Assembly (NCBI RefSeq): GCF_002531575.1
Contig: NZ_NWTI01000017.1
Span: forward strand, 122,175 to 186,174
DNA: 64,000 nt
DNA from: Bradyrhizobium sp. Y36
GTDB taxonomy: Bacteria; Pseudomonadota; Alphaproteobacteria; Rhizobiales; Xanthobacteraceae
Direction of reading: 5' to 3'
The notes beneath the pieces were generated by a model, which worked only from the letters and a program-made list of their open reading frames with translations, was not told the DNA's origin and did no database searches. Position numbers and translations under genes: made by a program. Positions 8,952 through 18,515 of the stretch are shown piece after piece; the first letter of the stretch is position 1; the number at the start of each line of letters is the position of its first letter.

Positions 8952-9163
8952 ATTTCCTGACCTGCCTACTCCCGATACTCCCTTCGCAGGAGTGAGCTCG
9001 GCTGGAAGCCACACTCAACAACTGCGAGTCACCTCCGAATCCTTTTCCACCCACCCCGCGTAAGCATCTTGAGTTTGATGGAAACCGGAGGAGTGCCGGA
9101 CTCTAGCTTAGTCGCGACATCTATTTTATGCTTCGGCGCCGGCTCTGTCGCGGAGCATAATCA

Positions 9164-9400
9164 GTGCAGTTTAAGCTACCCGAAACGGACCTCAAATCTA
9201 CCCAGAGCCTCGCCAGCATTGATTTGAAGGACGCGACCGGCCAGCATGTCGGTCAATATTTTTTCGGCAAGGGACACGGCCGGACCGTTTTCTTGTTTGG
9301 CAAGTACAAGGGCACGTTCAAAACCCACGCCGAATGTCAGGCGTTCGCTGACGGCGTTCTCGCCGTTCTCTCCCCCCAAGGGATCACCCGGCTCCCCTGA
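9164..9400 (+). CDS. Small hypothetical protein
   Basis: A 78-aa frame starts with GTG preceded by GGAG at 9151-9154. The product is soluble and moderately charged, with a coherent composition (DLKDATGQHVGQYFFGKGHGRTVFLFGKYKGTF). I do not recognise a family. It stands between gspG and the phage remnant, and could belong to either the core or the accessory part. Confidence 0.5.
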   Translation: MQFKLPETDLKSTQSLASIDLKDATGQHVGQYFFGKGHGRTVFLFGKYKGTFKTHAECQAFADGVLAVLSPQGITRLP

Positions 9401-9654
9401 TTGGGGATTGAGCGTTCCGCCGTTTGACTTACAGCGTCGGCCCATTAGCATTGCCTTGCGTGACCCTAGTCCGCCCGAAGGTCGCTGGCCCTGCCATTCC
9501 CCAAGAACGGCCCCTAGGGCTCGGCGACCGGAGGCGAAGTACGCGAGACCCGGACTGCTTTGATCGTCGGCTCGCTGCCCCTGATTGCAGCGAACGACCT
9601 TACTCCAAACTCCGGAAGGGATTTGATATTTCTCTTCCGGGGCCCTCCTGCATC

Positions 9655-9798
9655 ATGCAAAACACGATTTCGGTCTGCATCTCATTGGCGGGTTTGGTGC
9701 AGGCACTCCTCGATTGGTGGCTACTCTGGGTTCCCCTGAGCGCATTGGTGATCCTAAGCGCTGCGCTCTTCTGCTTTGGGTTGGCGTCGATAGATTGA
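9655..9798 (+). CDS. Possible small membrane peptide
   Basis: A 47-aa frame begins at ATG 9655 (MQNTISVCISLAGLVQALLD) and is almost wholly hydrophobic, with one or two membrane segments (WWLLWVPLSALVILSAALFCFG). There is no strong ribosome site (CTCCTGCATC precedes it). The hydrophobic pattern is consistent with a real small membrane protein but chance is not excluded. Confidence 0.3.
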   Translation: MQNTISVCISLAGLVQALLDWWLLWVPLSALVILSAALFCFGLASID

Positions 9799-9878
9799 TC
9801 GTCGCGGTGCTTAAAGTGACTCGCAGCAATCGTAGGGGAGCCGACGCGACGAGTTTCATTCCAACGTATGGGTCCGCT

Positions 9879-10340
9879 TCAGGCCAAATACGAAATGTCT
9901 TTCGCCCGCGAAGCCAACTCGGCCTCGATCCTGTCGATCTCAGCTTGGTTGCTGGCGATGAAGTCGGCAAGTTCATCGCGAGACATCTCTGAAAGCGATT
10001 TCTGCTGAGAGGTACTATCCTTACGGGTCGGCACGATGTGCCCCGCCCTGTCCAAGACCTTGATCGAAAGATCAGCACGGACACGCGCACTCACACTTGC
10101 GTCCTGAAGCAGCGACTTCGCGACCCGATAAGCCAAGGGTGCGCCGACAACTGCAAGATCGAGCTGAATGGACTCCGAGATTGCCGCCGCGACGGCCGGC
10201 AGCCGCATTGTTTTGTAGACCGATTTCGGATGGTAGCCGGCGAGTTCCGCGGCCTCCTCCGGTCGCCTCCCCTCGTTCACGATGAGGCGAACCAACACCC
10301 GCTGCTGTTCGGTAAGATCATAAGCGGCGATCGAAGGCAT
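9879..10340 (-). CDS. Phage small-terminase-like protein
   Basis: The 153-aa protein has an N-terminal helix-turn-helix-like region (LTEQQRVLVRLIVNEGRRPEEAAELAGYHPKSVYKTMRLPAVAAAI), the pattern found at the start of many phage small terminase subunits. A charged helical C-terminus follows. Small terminase recognises phage DNA for packaging. It starts 10 bp after the large ejection-like gene on the same strand. No large-terminase gene follows, so packaging could not be completed from this locus. A generic transcription-factor-like HTH role is an alternative. Confidence 0.55.
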   Translation of the reverse strand: MPSIAAYDLTEQQRVLVRLIVNEGRRPEEAAELAGYHPKSVYKTMRLPAVAAAISESIQLDLAVVGAPLAYRVAKSLLQDASVSARVRADLSIKVLDRAGHIVPTRKDSTSQQKSLSEMSRDELADFIASNQAEIDRIEAELASRAKDISYLA

Positions 10341-10350
10341 TGGGTCTTCC

Positions 10351-13300
10351 TCAATTCTCGCGCGATGCGTTTGCGGCCGCGATGAGCCGGCGCAGGTCGA
10401 TATTGTACTGCACGTTCGGGTTCTTTACCGGCCGTTCCAACAGGTATGCCGCCACGTTGGGATCGAACCAAGCCATGTGAACGATCTCGTCCGCGCTTTG
10501 CCTGTTCGATGGCAGCATCTCTAGGAGCAGCTTAAACCTCTTGATCAGGCCGCCGCCGGCCAGGTCGCCTTTGAAGTGGCGTACGGCCAGTTGAGCCCAT
10601 CCCGGGATATTGAGCTTCTCGGCCGTATCGGACCCGACAGTCGAACGCTTCTCGGCCTCCTTGAAGTACGACAGGATTTTATGGGCCTGGCGAAGATTGT
10701 TCATCTCTTCGGGCGAATAGACCTTGGCGAGAATCTGCTCGTTATCCTTGAATTCGCGCGCCAGCCGCGCGAAGTGCACCTCGAGCGTATCGCCAACCTG
10801 TCGCGTTCCCTGGACTTTATCGGCCAGAACCTCGGACACGGCGGCCTTCCAGCCACGCGCCGCCTGAGGATCGCTCCTGATCAGCGCGTTGATCTCGTCG
10901 AGCTTGGCCCCGGCGTCGTACTTACCACCTAGCAGCTTCTGCGCGACGTCACGAGGATCTTCCCGGAATAACGTCCCAACCGCAGACCGATCGATCTCGG
11001 CTTCGGTTGACTGACGGTTTGCGCGCGTGGCGTCGAGGTCTGCCTTCGCTTGTGCCGACAGTTGCTCTCCTCGACGCGCGGTGGCAACAATGTCGTCAAA
11101 CTCGCCCCGCACCGCTGGAAATTGCGCCAAGACGTCAGCATTGTTTCTCGCCCACGCGTTCGCGCGGATCGAGTTCACTGTCCCGTCTCCATTCAGAGCG
11201 GATTTGGCGAAGTCGGAGCGCAGATAATCGCGAAGCGCTGCATGAGCATCGGGCGCCGCCGGCATCCCCTCCAGCGTACGCGTCAAGCTAGCCGCCTTCT
11301 CCTGCTCGGCCAAGAAGCGGCCCGCGGTCGCGCTCGGGGGCGTGCCGCCCCGGTTGAGCTCGCCGTCGGCGTTCTGGCCGCCGCGATCCAGTTCGCGGGT
11401 GAAACGCGCCATCTCGTCGTTTCGCTCGGGGCGGAAACGCTCAGCGAAGCGCCGATAGTTCGCATTGGCTTCCGAGTAGCCGGGCGCCTCCTCGAGGGTT
11501 CGATTGATCGCGCTCCGCAATCGGCCGAGGTTGTCGGCCAGGTCAAAGTTGCCGGATGCCTGCGCGCGTTCCTGCGCAGGGCCGATAAATTTCCGGAGGT
11601 CCGCCAGGTCGCCACCAATCGCCGTGCCGGGGCCGCCCACATTGACCGTCTGGCCGCTTCCTGGCGGATGCTCGATCATCTGCGGCCGCAGCGCGTCGAG
11701 GCGCTGCATGAAGTCGTTCGGCAGCGTGCCGGGTGCGAGGCCATTCGCACCGGTCCGAATCCGGTCAATCGCGCCAAAAATGTCGTCTGCGGGCAGCTCG
11801 TCGTTGCGGCCCGGTGCACCGTCGAACAACCGGTTCTTTTCGGCGCGCGCCGGAATGTAGGTCCGATCAACGAGCGCTTCGTCCAGTCGACGCGAAGCGT
11901 TGGCCTTGACATCGCTGTTGGCCAATGCGCCGAACGGTTGCCCCTGATCAGCCCGGATGCGATCGACAGACCGGTCCGCTTCCTCTCGCTGGAGGAGATT
12001 GTTGTCGGCAGCGCCCAGCCGTTCCTCTCGCGCTTGCGCGGCGCGGCGCATGACCGCACCTAGGTCTGCCTCCGGGTCGCGCACGGCTTCGACGCGCTCG
12101 GCGGCAGCGCTCTTCAAATTTTGGTCCCGCTTGATGAAGTCGGGGGAGGACCTGAGGCGCGCGCCCTGCTCGGCTGCAATCAGGCCGGGATCACCCGACA
12201 GCAGGCCGGAAGTAGGCATAGCCGAGCTCTGCAAAGGTATGGCGCCTTCTTCTGGAGGTCGCGACAAGGCCGCGGCGTTCTCGCGGATGTCTTGCGCCAA
12301 CGCCCGCGGGGATCCGGACGCGGCGCCCTGAATCTTCGCCGCCGCCTGTTCGACATCGGCAGTGGTATAAGGCGCCTTGGTCGTGGGGTTGAGCGGAATT
12401 GGCGCCGGCGCGGAGCCGAAAGACCGCGCCGCAATGTTCTTGATTGCGCCGGCGATGCCTTCCGCGGTGCCCTGGATCGAGTTGGCGCCCACAGCCCCGG
12501 CCAGGGGCGCGACTATATTCGCCACTTGCTTCGGTATCGTGTCTCCGACAACAGCGTGCTCGGGAACGAAGTCGTCCGCTGCGTTCACCGCGACGCCGGA
12601 GCCCATTCCGCCGAGCGTGTCGCCGACAAGAGTTCGCGCCGGCGCCTCGGTGTAGGGCCGGGAGAGGTGGTCCAAGACGCGCCCGACAGAAGTATCCGCA
12701 CGCGTTGTCGCAGCGGCCACCTGCGGGGCGCGTTGCGCCAGCATGGCGCCGGTGCCGATCGCCTGAGTGCCGAACCGGTTGACGTCGTAGGCGAGCTTCT
12801 CGCTCCGCGACATGGTCGCCGGGTCGATGCCGGGGAGGACCGAGGTGGCCTTCTCGACCAGCTTGGACGCCGGGATCGCTGGCGGGATCTCGGTGCCGAG
12901 CAGCTTGTTGATGCCGCCGGTGACGAGATTCTGCGCACCGGCCACGAGGTCGAACGGGCCGGTGACGATGTCGGTGAGGCCCTTGCCGACGCCCTGCGCG
13001 CCGACGGTGAAGTCGCGCAGGGCGCCGCCGACGCTGCTCGGCAGGATCGACGCCGGGCGCTCGATCGGCTGCGGAGGCGTGGCGGACGCCGGCGAGACGT
13101 AGATGCGGCCGGACGGTGTCGTAACCGGCGCCGCGGGCGCGGCAAAGGGATCGTGATCCACGGGCACGAGTTTCGGCTGTGGCGCGGCCTGTGCGGGCGG
13201 CTTGGCGTCGGGGAAAGCGGCCCAAGGATCGTGATCGACCGGCACTAGCGTGGGCTTGCGATCGAGCGTGAAGCCCGGGGGAAGCGGCGGCATAGCGGTC

Positions 13301-13527
13301 GCCGCTGCCGGTGGATCGAGCTTGTAGCCAGGCGGGAGCGGAGGATGCGGCTGCGGCGCGGCGGCCGCCTCACCGCCTCCGGTCATTGGAAAGCGGCGAT
13401 CGGTGGTCGTCACGTCGGCAAGTTGCGGCGCTCGGGGGCGAGAGCTCAACGCGCGCTGGATGTCCGCCTGGGTGAAGTCGTCTGGAAATTCATGGCGCTG
13501 GCCTTCGAATTCGATGATCTGTGGCAT
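10351..13527 (-). CDS. Large phage virion/ejection-like protein
   Basis: The 1058-aa protein begins MPQIIEFEGQRHEFPDDFTQADIQRAL, an N-terminal motif I associate with large internal or DNA-ejection proteins of podovirus-like phages. It is rich in Ala, Pro, Arg and Gln, with Pro-rich linkers at about residues 40-140 (two near-repeats of LVPVDHDP) and long helical stretches over the last 600 residues. Hydrophobic or Gly-rich segments near residues 170-280 could interact with membrane. The start at 13527 is preferred because GGGGGAAG lies just upstream; an ATG nine codons earlier overlaps the tail-fibre gene. No catalytic motif is evident. It is intact and uninterrupted. Confidence 0.55.
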   Translation of the reverse strand: MPQIIEFEGQRHEFPDDFTQADIQRALSSRPRAPQLADVTTTDRRFPMTGGGEAAAAPQPHPPLPPGYKLDPPAAATAMPPLPPGFTLDRKPTLVPVDHDPWAAFPDAKPPAQAAPQPKLVPVDHDPFAAPAAPVTTPSGRIYVSPASATPPQPIERPASILPSSVGGALRDFTVGAQGVGKGLTDIVTGPFDLVAGAQNLVTGGINKLLGTEIPPAIPASKLVEKATSVLPGIDPATMSRSEKLAYDVNRFGTQAIGTGAMLAQRAPQVAAATTRADTSVGRVLDHLSRPYTEAPARTLVGDTLGGMGSGVAVNAADDFVPEHAVVGDTIPKQVANIVAPLAGAVGANSIQGTAEGIAGAIKNIAARSFGSAPAPIPLNPTTKAPYTTADVEQAAAKIQGAASGSPRALAQDIRENAAALSRPPEEGAIPLQSSAMPTSGLLSGDPGLIAAEQGARLRSSPDFIKRDQNLKSAAAERVEAVRDPEADLGAVMRRAAQAREERLGAADNNLLQREEADRSVDRIRADQGQPFGALANSDVKANASRRLDEALVDRTYIPARAEKNRLFDGAPGRNDELPADDIFGAIDRIRTGANGLAPGTLPNDFMQRLDALRPQMIEHPPGSGQTVNVGGPGTAIGGDLADLRKFIGPAQERAQASGNFDLADNLGRLRSAINRTLEEAPGYSEANANYRRFAERFRPERNDEMARFTRELDRGGQNADGELNRGGTPPSATAGRFLAEQEKAASLTRTLEGMPAAPDAHAALRDYLRSDFAKSALNGDGTVNSIRANAWARNNADVLAQFPAVRGEFDDIVATARRGEQLSAQAKADLDATRANRQSTEAEIDRSAVGTLFREDPRDVAQKLLGGKYDAGAKLDEINALIRSDPQAARGWKAAVSEVLADKVQGTRQVGDTLEVHFARLAREFKDNEQILAKVYSPEEMNNLRQAHKILSYFKEAEKRSTVGSDTAEKLNIPGWAQLAVRHFKGDLAGGGLIKRFKLLLEMLPSNRQSADEIVHMAWFDPNVAAYLLERPVKNPNVQYNIDLRRLIAAANASREN

Positions 13528-13534
13528 CGGCTTC

Positions 13535-15145
13535 TTACTTCCCCCGGCTGTCAATCCAGCCGGTTGTCACCACAGTCCAAGTGATGGTTCCGACACCATT
13601 GCTAACGGCTCGGACCTGTCCGCTCGTATTTGTAAGGATGCTTTCCTTCAAAACAGAAGGCGTGCTCACCACCGGGACGTAGTTGGTCAAATTCCCCGAG
13701 GGCGAGTTGATGGTTTGCGATGTCACCAACGGCGACTGCACCAGCATGTACGAGCCGGCCGTATTCGACTGATAGTTCGAGATAAAGTTTGCGCGCACGT
13801 TGACGCCGGTCGGCACGCTTGCGAGCGTGTACAGAGACGACGCGCTCAGCGCGACCGCGCTTTGATCCGCGACCGGTGCGTCGAGGATAAACTCGTCTCC
13901 GACCTGAATGAACTTGATCCACTGCGACGACCCGTTCGTCTTCATCGAGCCGATACGTCGGAACAGCGTATAGTTCGCCGGCATTGTTGGCGATGTCGCG
14001 CTCAACGAGATCAGCACGTCGACAACGCCGGTGTCGGGGCGCTTGATCAGATAGGCGTGATACCAGGTGTTTGCCGCGATCGCGCCGGTATCCAACGCGC
14101 CATTGCCGCTGCCGACGGCCCACGCCGAAGTGGTCTTACTGTATGCAGATGCCAGCTTTAAAAAGTCAACGTTCGTGCTGTCGTTGGCAGCGCCCATCGC
14201 CACGGAGAACGTCGCCGAGCTGCCCGCCGTCGACAAGGTCAAGCCGGACAGATGATTGGGGATCAGCGACGCATCCATGCCGGTGTCGCCGGAGCGCGTG
14301 AACTGAACCGAGAGACTGTCCGAAGCCGAGAACGTCCCACTTCCGGCGACATAAGCAACGGTGACCTGTTCCCAGGTAGTGTTGTCAGTGACGACGGCGG
14401 TCACGTTAAACTGCGCAAACGTTGCGGGCGCGCCAATCTTGCGGATGGCGATCTGCCCCTTCACGGGGTCGTTGCTCGCGCCCCACGTTGAGATGAAAGA
14501 ACGGATGTTGGGGTAGCCGGACGCGGCCGTCAGCGCGCTCATCGCAATCGCTGTGACCGAGGACAAGGTCGCGTTGTTGAACCGAAGTATCCCAGTACCC
14601 GGATCGGCCATGGACGTGGAAGTGTCGAACGCATACTGATTGCCGGCCACAACCGTGGCGCTGGCGGCCGCAGCCGTCGCGCTGCTAGCGGCAGCCGTGG
14701 CGCTGGTCCCGGCCGCGGCAGCTGAAGCGGACGCGTTCGTCGCCGAACCGGATGCAGCGGTGGCGCTGTTCGACGAATTCGTGGCCGCGCCGGAGGCCGA
14801 CGTCGCGCTGGCAGCCGAGGCAGCCGCGGAAACTGCCGACGCACTTGCACTCGCCGCAGCGTCCGCCGCGCTCTGGCCGGCTTCGTTGAGAAGCTGGTCG
14901 ATCGCGGCGGGATCGCCGGTAATCGCTCTGAGGTTCGCAGCCAATTGATCGAAACCGATGGCGCCGTTCATTACGGCTCCATCGGAGCGCAGCGATGTAT
15001 TCAGGAAGTCGACGATTTCCTTAGTCGACAGCGCCACCTGATTCAAATCAGCGTGGATCTGTCCTGCCGGCAACGGTCGGTTTGGGTTGCCGTTCTGGTA
15101 GCTAACGTAATCGTATTGGCGCGTGTATTTTGTGGGATAGGACAT
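13535..15145 (-). CDS. Phage tail-fibre-like protein
   Basis: The 536-aa protein starts MSYPTKYTRQYDYVSYQNGNPNRPLPAGQIHADLNQVALS, a conserved opening of podovirus tail-fibre/tailspike N-termini that attach to the virion. Residues of about 100-160 form a low-complexity Ala/Ser-rich repeat (ASAVSAAASAASATSASGAATNSS...), typical of coiled fibre shafts. A beta-rich receptor-binding-like region fills the rest. The start at 15145 was chosen over a further 87 upstream codons because those lack phage-like sequence. It is the first gene of the three-gene phage block. Confidence 0.7.
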   Translation of the reverse strand: MSYPTKYTRQYDYVSYQNGNPNRPLPAGQIHADLNQVALSTKEIVDFLNTSLRSDGAVMNGAIGFDQLAANLRAITGDPAAIDQLLNEAGQSAADAAASASASAVSAAASAASATSASGAATNSSNSATAASGSATNASASAAAAGTSATAAASSATAAAASATVVAGNQYAFDTSTSMADPGTGILRFNNATLSSVTAIAMSALTAASGYPNIRSFISTWGASNDPVKGQIAIRKIGAPATFAQFNVTAVVTDNTTWEQVTVAYVAGSGTFSASDSLSVQFTRSGDTGMDASLIPNHLSGLTLSTAGSSATFSVAMGAANDSTNVDFLKLASAYSKTTSAWAVGSGNGALDTGAIAANTWYHAYLIKRPDTGVVDVLISLSATSPTMPANYTLFRRIGSMKTNGSSQWIKFIQVGDEFILDAPVADQSAVALSASSLYTLASVPTGVNVRANFISNYQSNTAGSYMLVQSPLVTSQTINSPSGNLTNYVPVVSTPSVLKESILTNTSGQVRAVSNGVGTITWTVVTTGWIDSRGK

Positions 15146-15404
15146 CTGTTCGCCGACGGGGTGAGAGGAAGTGCGCGGGATCGCGCGGGTGGGTGCCGTC
15201 GGCGAAGCGGCGTTGCGTCCGTGAAGATGAGTGTGGAGTAATAAAGTTGGCAAAAAGTTATGACCCGGCGTTTCTCCCAGCTTCGAACGGTTGTGAATAT
15301 CGGGGCGAAATTCGATATTCTTCGCTACCTGCGGAAGCCTTGTGTCATTGTCAAGCTCCCCTGATTCGCGGGGGTGGCTGGCTCTTGAATTCTCAATTTC
15401 ACAC

Positions 15405-16133
15405 ATGTCCGAGATTTCCCCTGAAGACCTGTATCGTCGGCTGGGGCGGCTGATAGAGGAAGCACCTCACTTCGGTGGTGTGGCTCCGCTCACGACCGAC
15501 CAACTCACATGGATTGCGCGAGCCGAAGCGCTCATTGAACGCGCCGGCGACATGGGAGCAAAGGTCGAATTCGGCGCTGCTAAAATGAGCTTGGCGCTGC
15601 CGTCGTCGCGCGCATTGGGTCACCAGACCATGATGATGGCTATCCATAGGGTTCTTGCGGCAGCGGAGCTCGCTTCGCCTGCCGGCGCACGAGGCGCGTT
15701 TATCCCAGTGGGTAGCCCTTTCGATGCGTATTCTGCAGTAGCAAAGATCTTTGCTGCGGCCGCTTCGGACATTCTCGTCGTTGATCCGTATATGGACGAC
15801 ACCATGCTATTGGACTTTGCCGGAGCGGTGCCCGACCACGCTTCGTTTCGGCTGCTTTCCGATCAGCAGTCGGCCAAAAGTTCTCTAGGCGCCGCAGCGG
15901 CGAAATGGAAGGCACAGTATCCTCACCGCTCAATCCAAGTTCGGTTAGCTCCCGCTCGTACTCTGCACGATCGTGCCATTTTGGTGGACGGGAAAAGCGC
16001 ATGGACCGTAACACAGTCCTTTAAAGACCTCGCAAAGCGATCGCCCGCAGAGATCATCCGCGGTGACGATATCGCGACGTTGAAAGTGGCCGCTTATGAG
16101 CAAATCTGGAACGGTGCAGGCGTAGTGATTTAA
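15405..16133 (+). CDS. PLD-like protein, first gene of a KAP NTPase module
   Basis: The 242-aa protein has a phospholipase-D-like fold signature. It reads DILVVDPYMDDTMLLDFAGAV in the middle and LHDRAILVDGKSAWTVTQSFKDL near residues 187-210. That is an H-x-R-x4-D version of the HKD motif with Arg in place of Lys, present only once, so activity would need dimerisation or may be lost. The first 90 residues are helical and unrecognised. Its TAA shares a base region with the ATG of the next gene (TAATG), indicating translational coupling. Base composition is less GC-rich than the flanks. Function could be nuclease, lipase or a non-enzymatic binding role. Confidence 0.6.
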   Translation: MSEISPEDLYRRLGRLIEEAPHFGGVAPLTTDQLTWIARAEALIERAGDMGAKVEFGAAKMSLALPSSRALGHQTMMMAIHRVLAAAELASPAGARGAFIPVGSPFDAYSAVAKIFAAAASDILVVDPYMDDTMLLDFAGAVPDHASFRLLSDQQSAKSSLGAAAAKWKAQYPHRSIQVRLAPARTLHDRAILVDGKSAWTVTQSFKDLAKRSPAEIIRGDDIATLKVAAYEQIWNGAGVVI

Positions 16134-16327
16134 TGGGTGATCAAGAAATCAAAGCGGGAAGCGTGGTTCAGCTGAAATCCGGCGGGCCGTTGATGACGGT
16201 TCAACAGGTGGCCGATCATTGGGGCACTCTAACCGCTTGGTGCGACTGGTTTGTCCAAGACAAAGCCCCGTGGAAGAAAGAACACGACACGTTCCCCATA
16301 ACTTCCTTGAAGCTTATCGACTCTTAA
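16133..16327 (+). CDS. YodC/DUF2158-like small protein
   Basis: The 64-aa protein reads IKAGSVVQLKSGGPLMTV, then CDWFVQDKAPWKKEHDTFPITSLKLI. This is the YodC-type pattern (G-x-V-V-x-L-K-S-G-G-P-x-M-T-V, C-x-W-F, F-x-x-x-S-L). Such proteins are small SH3-like beta barrels of unknown role. It is translationally coupled to the PLD-like gene and lies 7 bp before the KAP NTPase gene, so it is very probably part of the same operon. Confidence 0.75.
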   Translation: MGDQEIKAGSVVQLKSGGPLMTVQQVADHWGTLTAWCDWFVQDKAPWKKEHDTFPITSLKLIDS

Positions 16328-16334
16328 GCGCGTA

Positions 16335-18515
16335 ATGGAACAGAGCCGCACCAACAATGACACGCCAATCACCGAACCGGCGGAAGATCGGTTCGGTATT
16401 GATCCGTTCGCGCAGGCACTGGCCAAAAGCATTCGTAAAATTAGCTCACCCGAAGGGACCGTTATCGCACTCAATGGCCCATGGGGTTCCGGCAAAAGCA
16501 GCGCGGTAAATCTTGTCCTTCACCATCTCGCGGACGCTACCGAGAAGGGCGAGTTAACGGTTATGAATTTTGCATGCTGGTGGTTCAGGGGCGAAGAAGC
16601 CCTCGCCCTTGCCTTCTTTCGGGAGCTCTACGCCGGAATCGGTCCCACCCTCGGAGATAAATTCAAGAAAGCGCTTCCAAAGGTTGGAGCGCGCCTTTTG
16701 AAGGCCGGGTCGGTCGTCAGCGCCGGGGCAGATCTTGCCGGAGCTTCGGCTGGTATAGGCACCTTGGCGTCAAATGCAATGTCTTGGGCTGCCGACTTTA
16801 TTAAGACGGACGACACGGTCGAGAAGCTGCAAGGGGAACTCAACAAGGCACTCGCTGAACATGATAAGCGGTTTCTTATCGTGATCGACGATATCGACAG
16901 GCTCTCGCCTGATGAAGCGCTGCTTATCTTTCGCCTCGTCAAGTCGGTTGGGCGCCTTCCGAACGTCGTGTACCTCCTGGTATTCGACCGCGAACTAGCA
17001 GAGGCGATCGTTTCGGAACGGTACCCGTCCGAAGGACCGCACTACCTGGAGAAAATCATTCAGGCCGGGTTCGACGTCCCTCAGCCTCGTCAAGTTGACC
17101 TGAACAGCGAGTTGCTTCGACAGATCGAACATATTTGCGGCTCGCCTCGTGAAGATGCGTTAGTGCGCTTCATGAACGTCTTCTATGACGTGATCGCGCC
17201 TGAAATCACGACGCCCCGTGACCTTATCCGGATCACCAACGCTCTTTCCGTTACATGGCCTGCCGTAGGCGGGGAAGTTGATCGTGCCGATTTTGTCGGC
17301 CTGGAGGTCATTCGTCTTTTTCGGCCATCGCTGTATCGAAGCCTGCGCGGTAGTAAAAGTCAGCTGTGCGGGACCGGGGGTAGTTATGGGCGTTCCGAGC
17401 GCGACAATGCCGCGGAAATGAGCGAGCTATTACTCGGGGCGGTGCCAGAAAAAGACAAGCAGCGCGTGAAGCGTTCGTTGATGCGGCTCTTTCCACGGCT
17501 TGAGACGGTCTGGAACAACCTCAGCTATGGCGCGGACTCTGCGGCAATTTGGAGCCGGGACCGGTTGGCATGCTCTGAAGATCACTTTGATTCGTATTTC
17601 CGCTTCTCGATCGGCGATGATGTCCTTTCCCGAGCAGAGCTGGACAACCTCATCGCCAAGGCCTCAGATGACGCGTTTGTGAAAACGTCCATGCGCGCCG
17701 CTCTAGGTGTGACTAGGCGCGACGGCAGCACTAAGGTGAAATTGATCCTGGAGGAATTGAACCTTCATGCCGCGCGATTTGAACTACGGGACGTCGGTCC
17801 CTTTTTAAAAGCGCTTTTTGAAATTGCTGACGAACTAGACGTTGATTCCGACAAGGAGCGTGGCTTCGCAATCGGTGACAATCAGCTCCGTATTCATTGG
17901 CTTCTGCGAAGCCTGACGCGCAACCGATTCGATCTTGCCGCGCGATCAAGCCTGTTCATGAGGGCGTGCAAAACAGCAAGTTTGTCATGGTTAGTCGATT
18001 TCGCACGATCGGCTCATAGCGATTATCACCCACGAGAAGGTGAGCCCCCCTCGGCAGAAGCGGACTGCCTGGTAACGATGTCAGACGCTGCAGCTTTACA
18101 TCGGCTCACGCTGAAGCGCATCCGCGCTGCAAGCAAGTCAAACGAGCTGACTTCGTCAAAGCGCCTTGGCTATCTCATGTTTCGCTGGCGCGATCTTGCC
18201 GACGATGGAGGTCTGGAAGTCAAGCGGTGGACGAAGAGGCAACTGAAAGTCGACGCGATGATCGCAACCTTTGCCAAGGCGTTTACGTCCCATTCGTGGA
18301 GTCAAGGGATGGGGATGGCCGGGCTCGGCGATACTGTTGCTAAGCGAAACACCAACGCGAACGTGGAGTCGCTCAACCAAGTGCTCGACCGAGACCAGTT
18401 TCGCAAACGCGTCGAAGAAGTGGCGGCCAAGGGTGGCACCGATGAAGCTGCAAGAGCAGTATCCGACTTTCTCATCGCATGGAAAAAACACGATGCCGGT
18501 CGTCGCCGTGACTAA
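16335..18515 (+). CDS. KAP-family P-loop NTPase
   Basis: The 726-aa protein has a Walker A motif at residues 48-55 (GPWGSGKS) and a Walker B at about 180-190 (RFLIVIDDIDRLSPDEA). It continues with LPNVVYLLVFDRELAEAIV and YLEKIIQAGFDVPQP, all diagnostic of KAP NTPases. An Ala/Gly-rich insertion (about residues 118-155) sits where KAP proteins often carry membrane-associated helices. The C-terminal half (about 400 residues) is helical and unrecognised. KAP NTPases occur in several anti-phage and plasmid-exclusion contexts, and this one is next to a phage remnant. It is the last gene of the module, and composition suggests transfer. Confidence 0.85.
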   Translation: MEQSRTNNDTPITEPAEDRFGIDPFAQALAKSIRKISSPEGTVIALNGPWGSGKSSAVNLVLHHLADATEKGELTVMNFACWWFRGEEALALAFFRELYAGIGPTLGDKFKKALPKVGARLLKAGSVVSAGADLAGASAGIGTLASNAMSWAADFIKTDDTVEKLQGELNKALAEHDKRFLIVIDDIDRLSPDEALLIFRLVKSVGRLPNVVYLLVFDRELAEAIVSERYPSEGPHYLEKIIQAGFDVPQPRQVDLNSELLRQIEHICGSPREDALVRFMNVFYDVIAPEITTPRDLIRITNALSVTWPAVGGEVDRADFVGLEVIRLFRPSLYRSLRGSKSQLCGTGGSYGRSERDNAAEMSELLLGAVPEKDKQRVKRSLMRLFPRLETVWNNLSYGADSAAIWSRDRLACSEDHFDSYFRFSIGDDVLSRAELDNLIAKASDDAFVKTSMRAALGVTRRDGSTKVKLILEELNLHAARFELRDVGPFLKALFEIADELDVDSDKERGFAIGDNQLRIHWLLRSLTRNRFDLAARSSLFMRACKTASLSWLVDFARSAHSDYHPREGEPPSAEADCLVTMSDAAALHRLTLKRIRAASKSNELTSSKRLGYLMFRWRDLADDGGLEVKRWTKRQLKVDAMIATFAKAFTSHSWSQGMGMAGLGDTVAKRNTNANVESLNQVLDRDQFRKRVEEVAAKGGTDEAARAVSDFLIAWKKHDAGRRRD

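Noticed and set aside
12121..13248. Long open frame on the + strand within the ejection-like gene
   Set aside because: It is antisense to a 1058-aa gene with a recognisable N-terminus; the translation is Arg/Gly/His-rich, as expected from the opposite strand of high-GC coding DNA.
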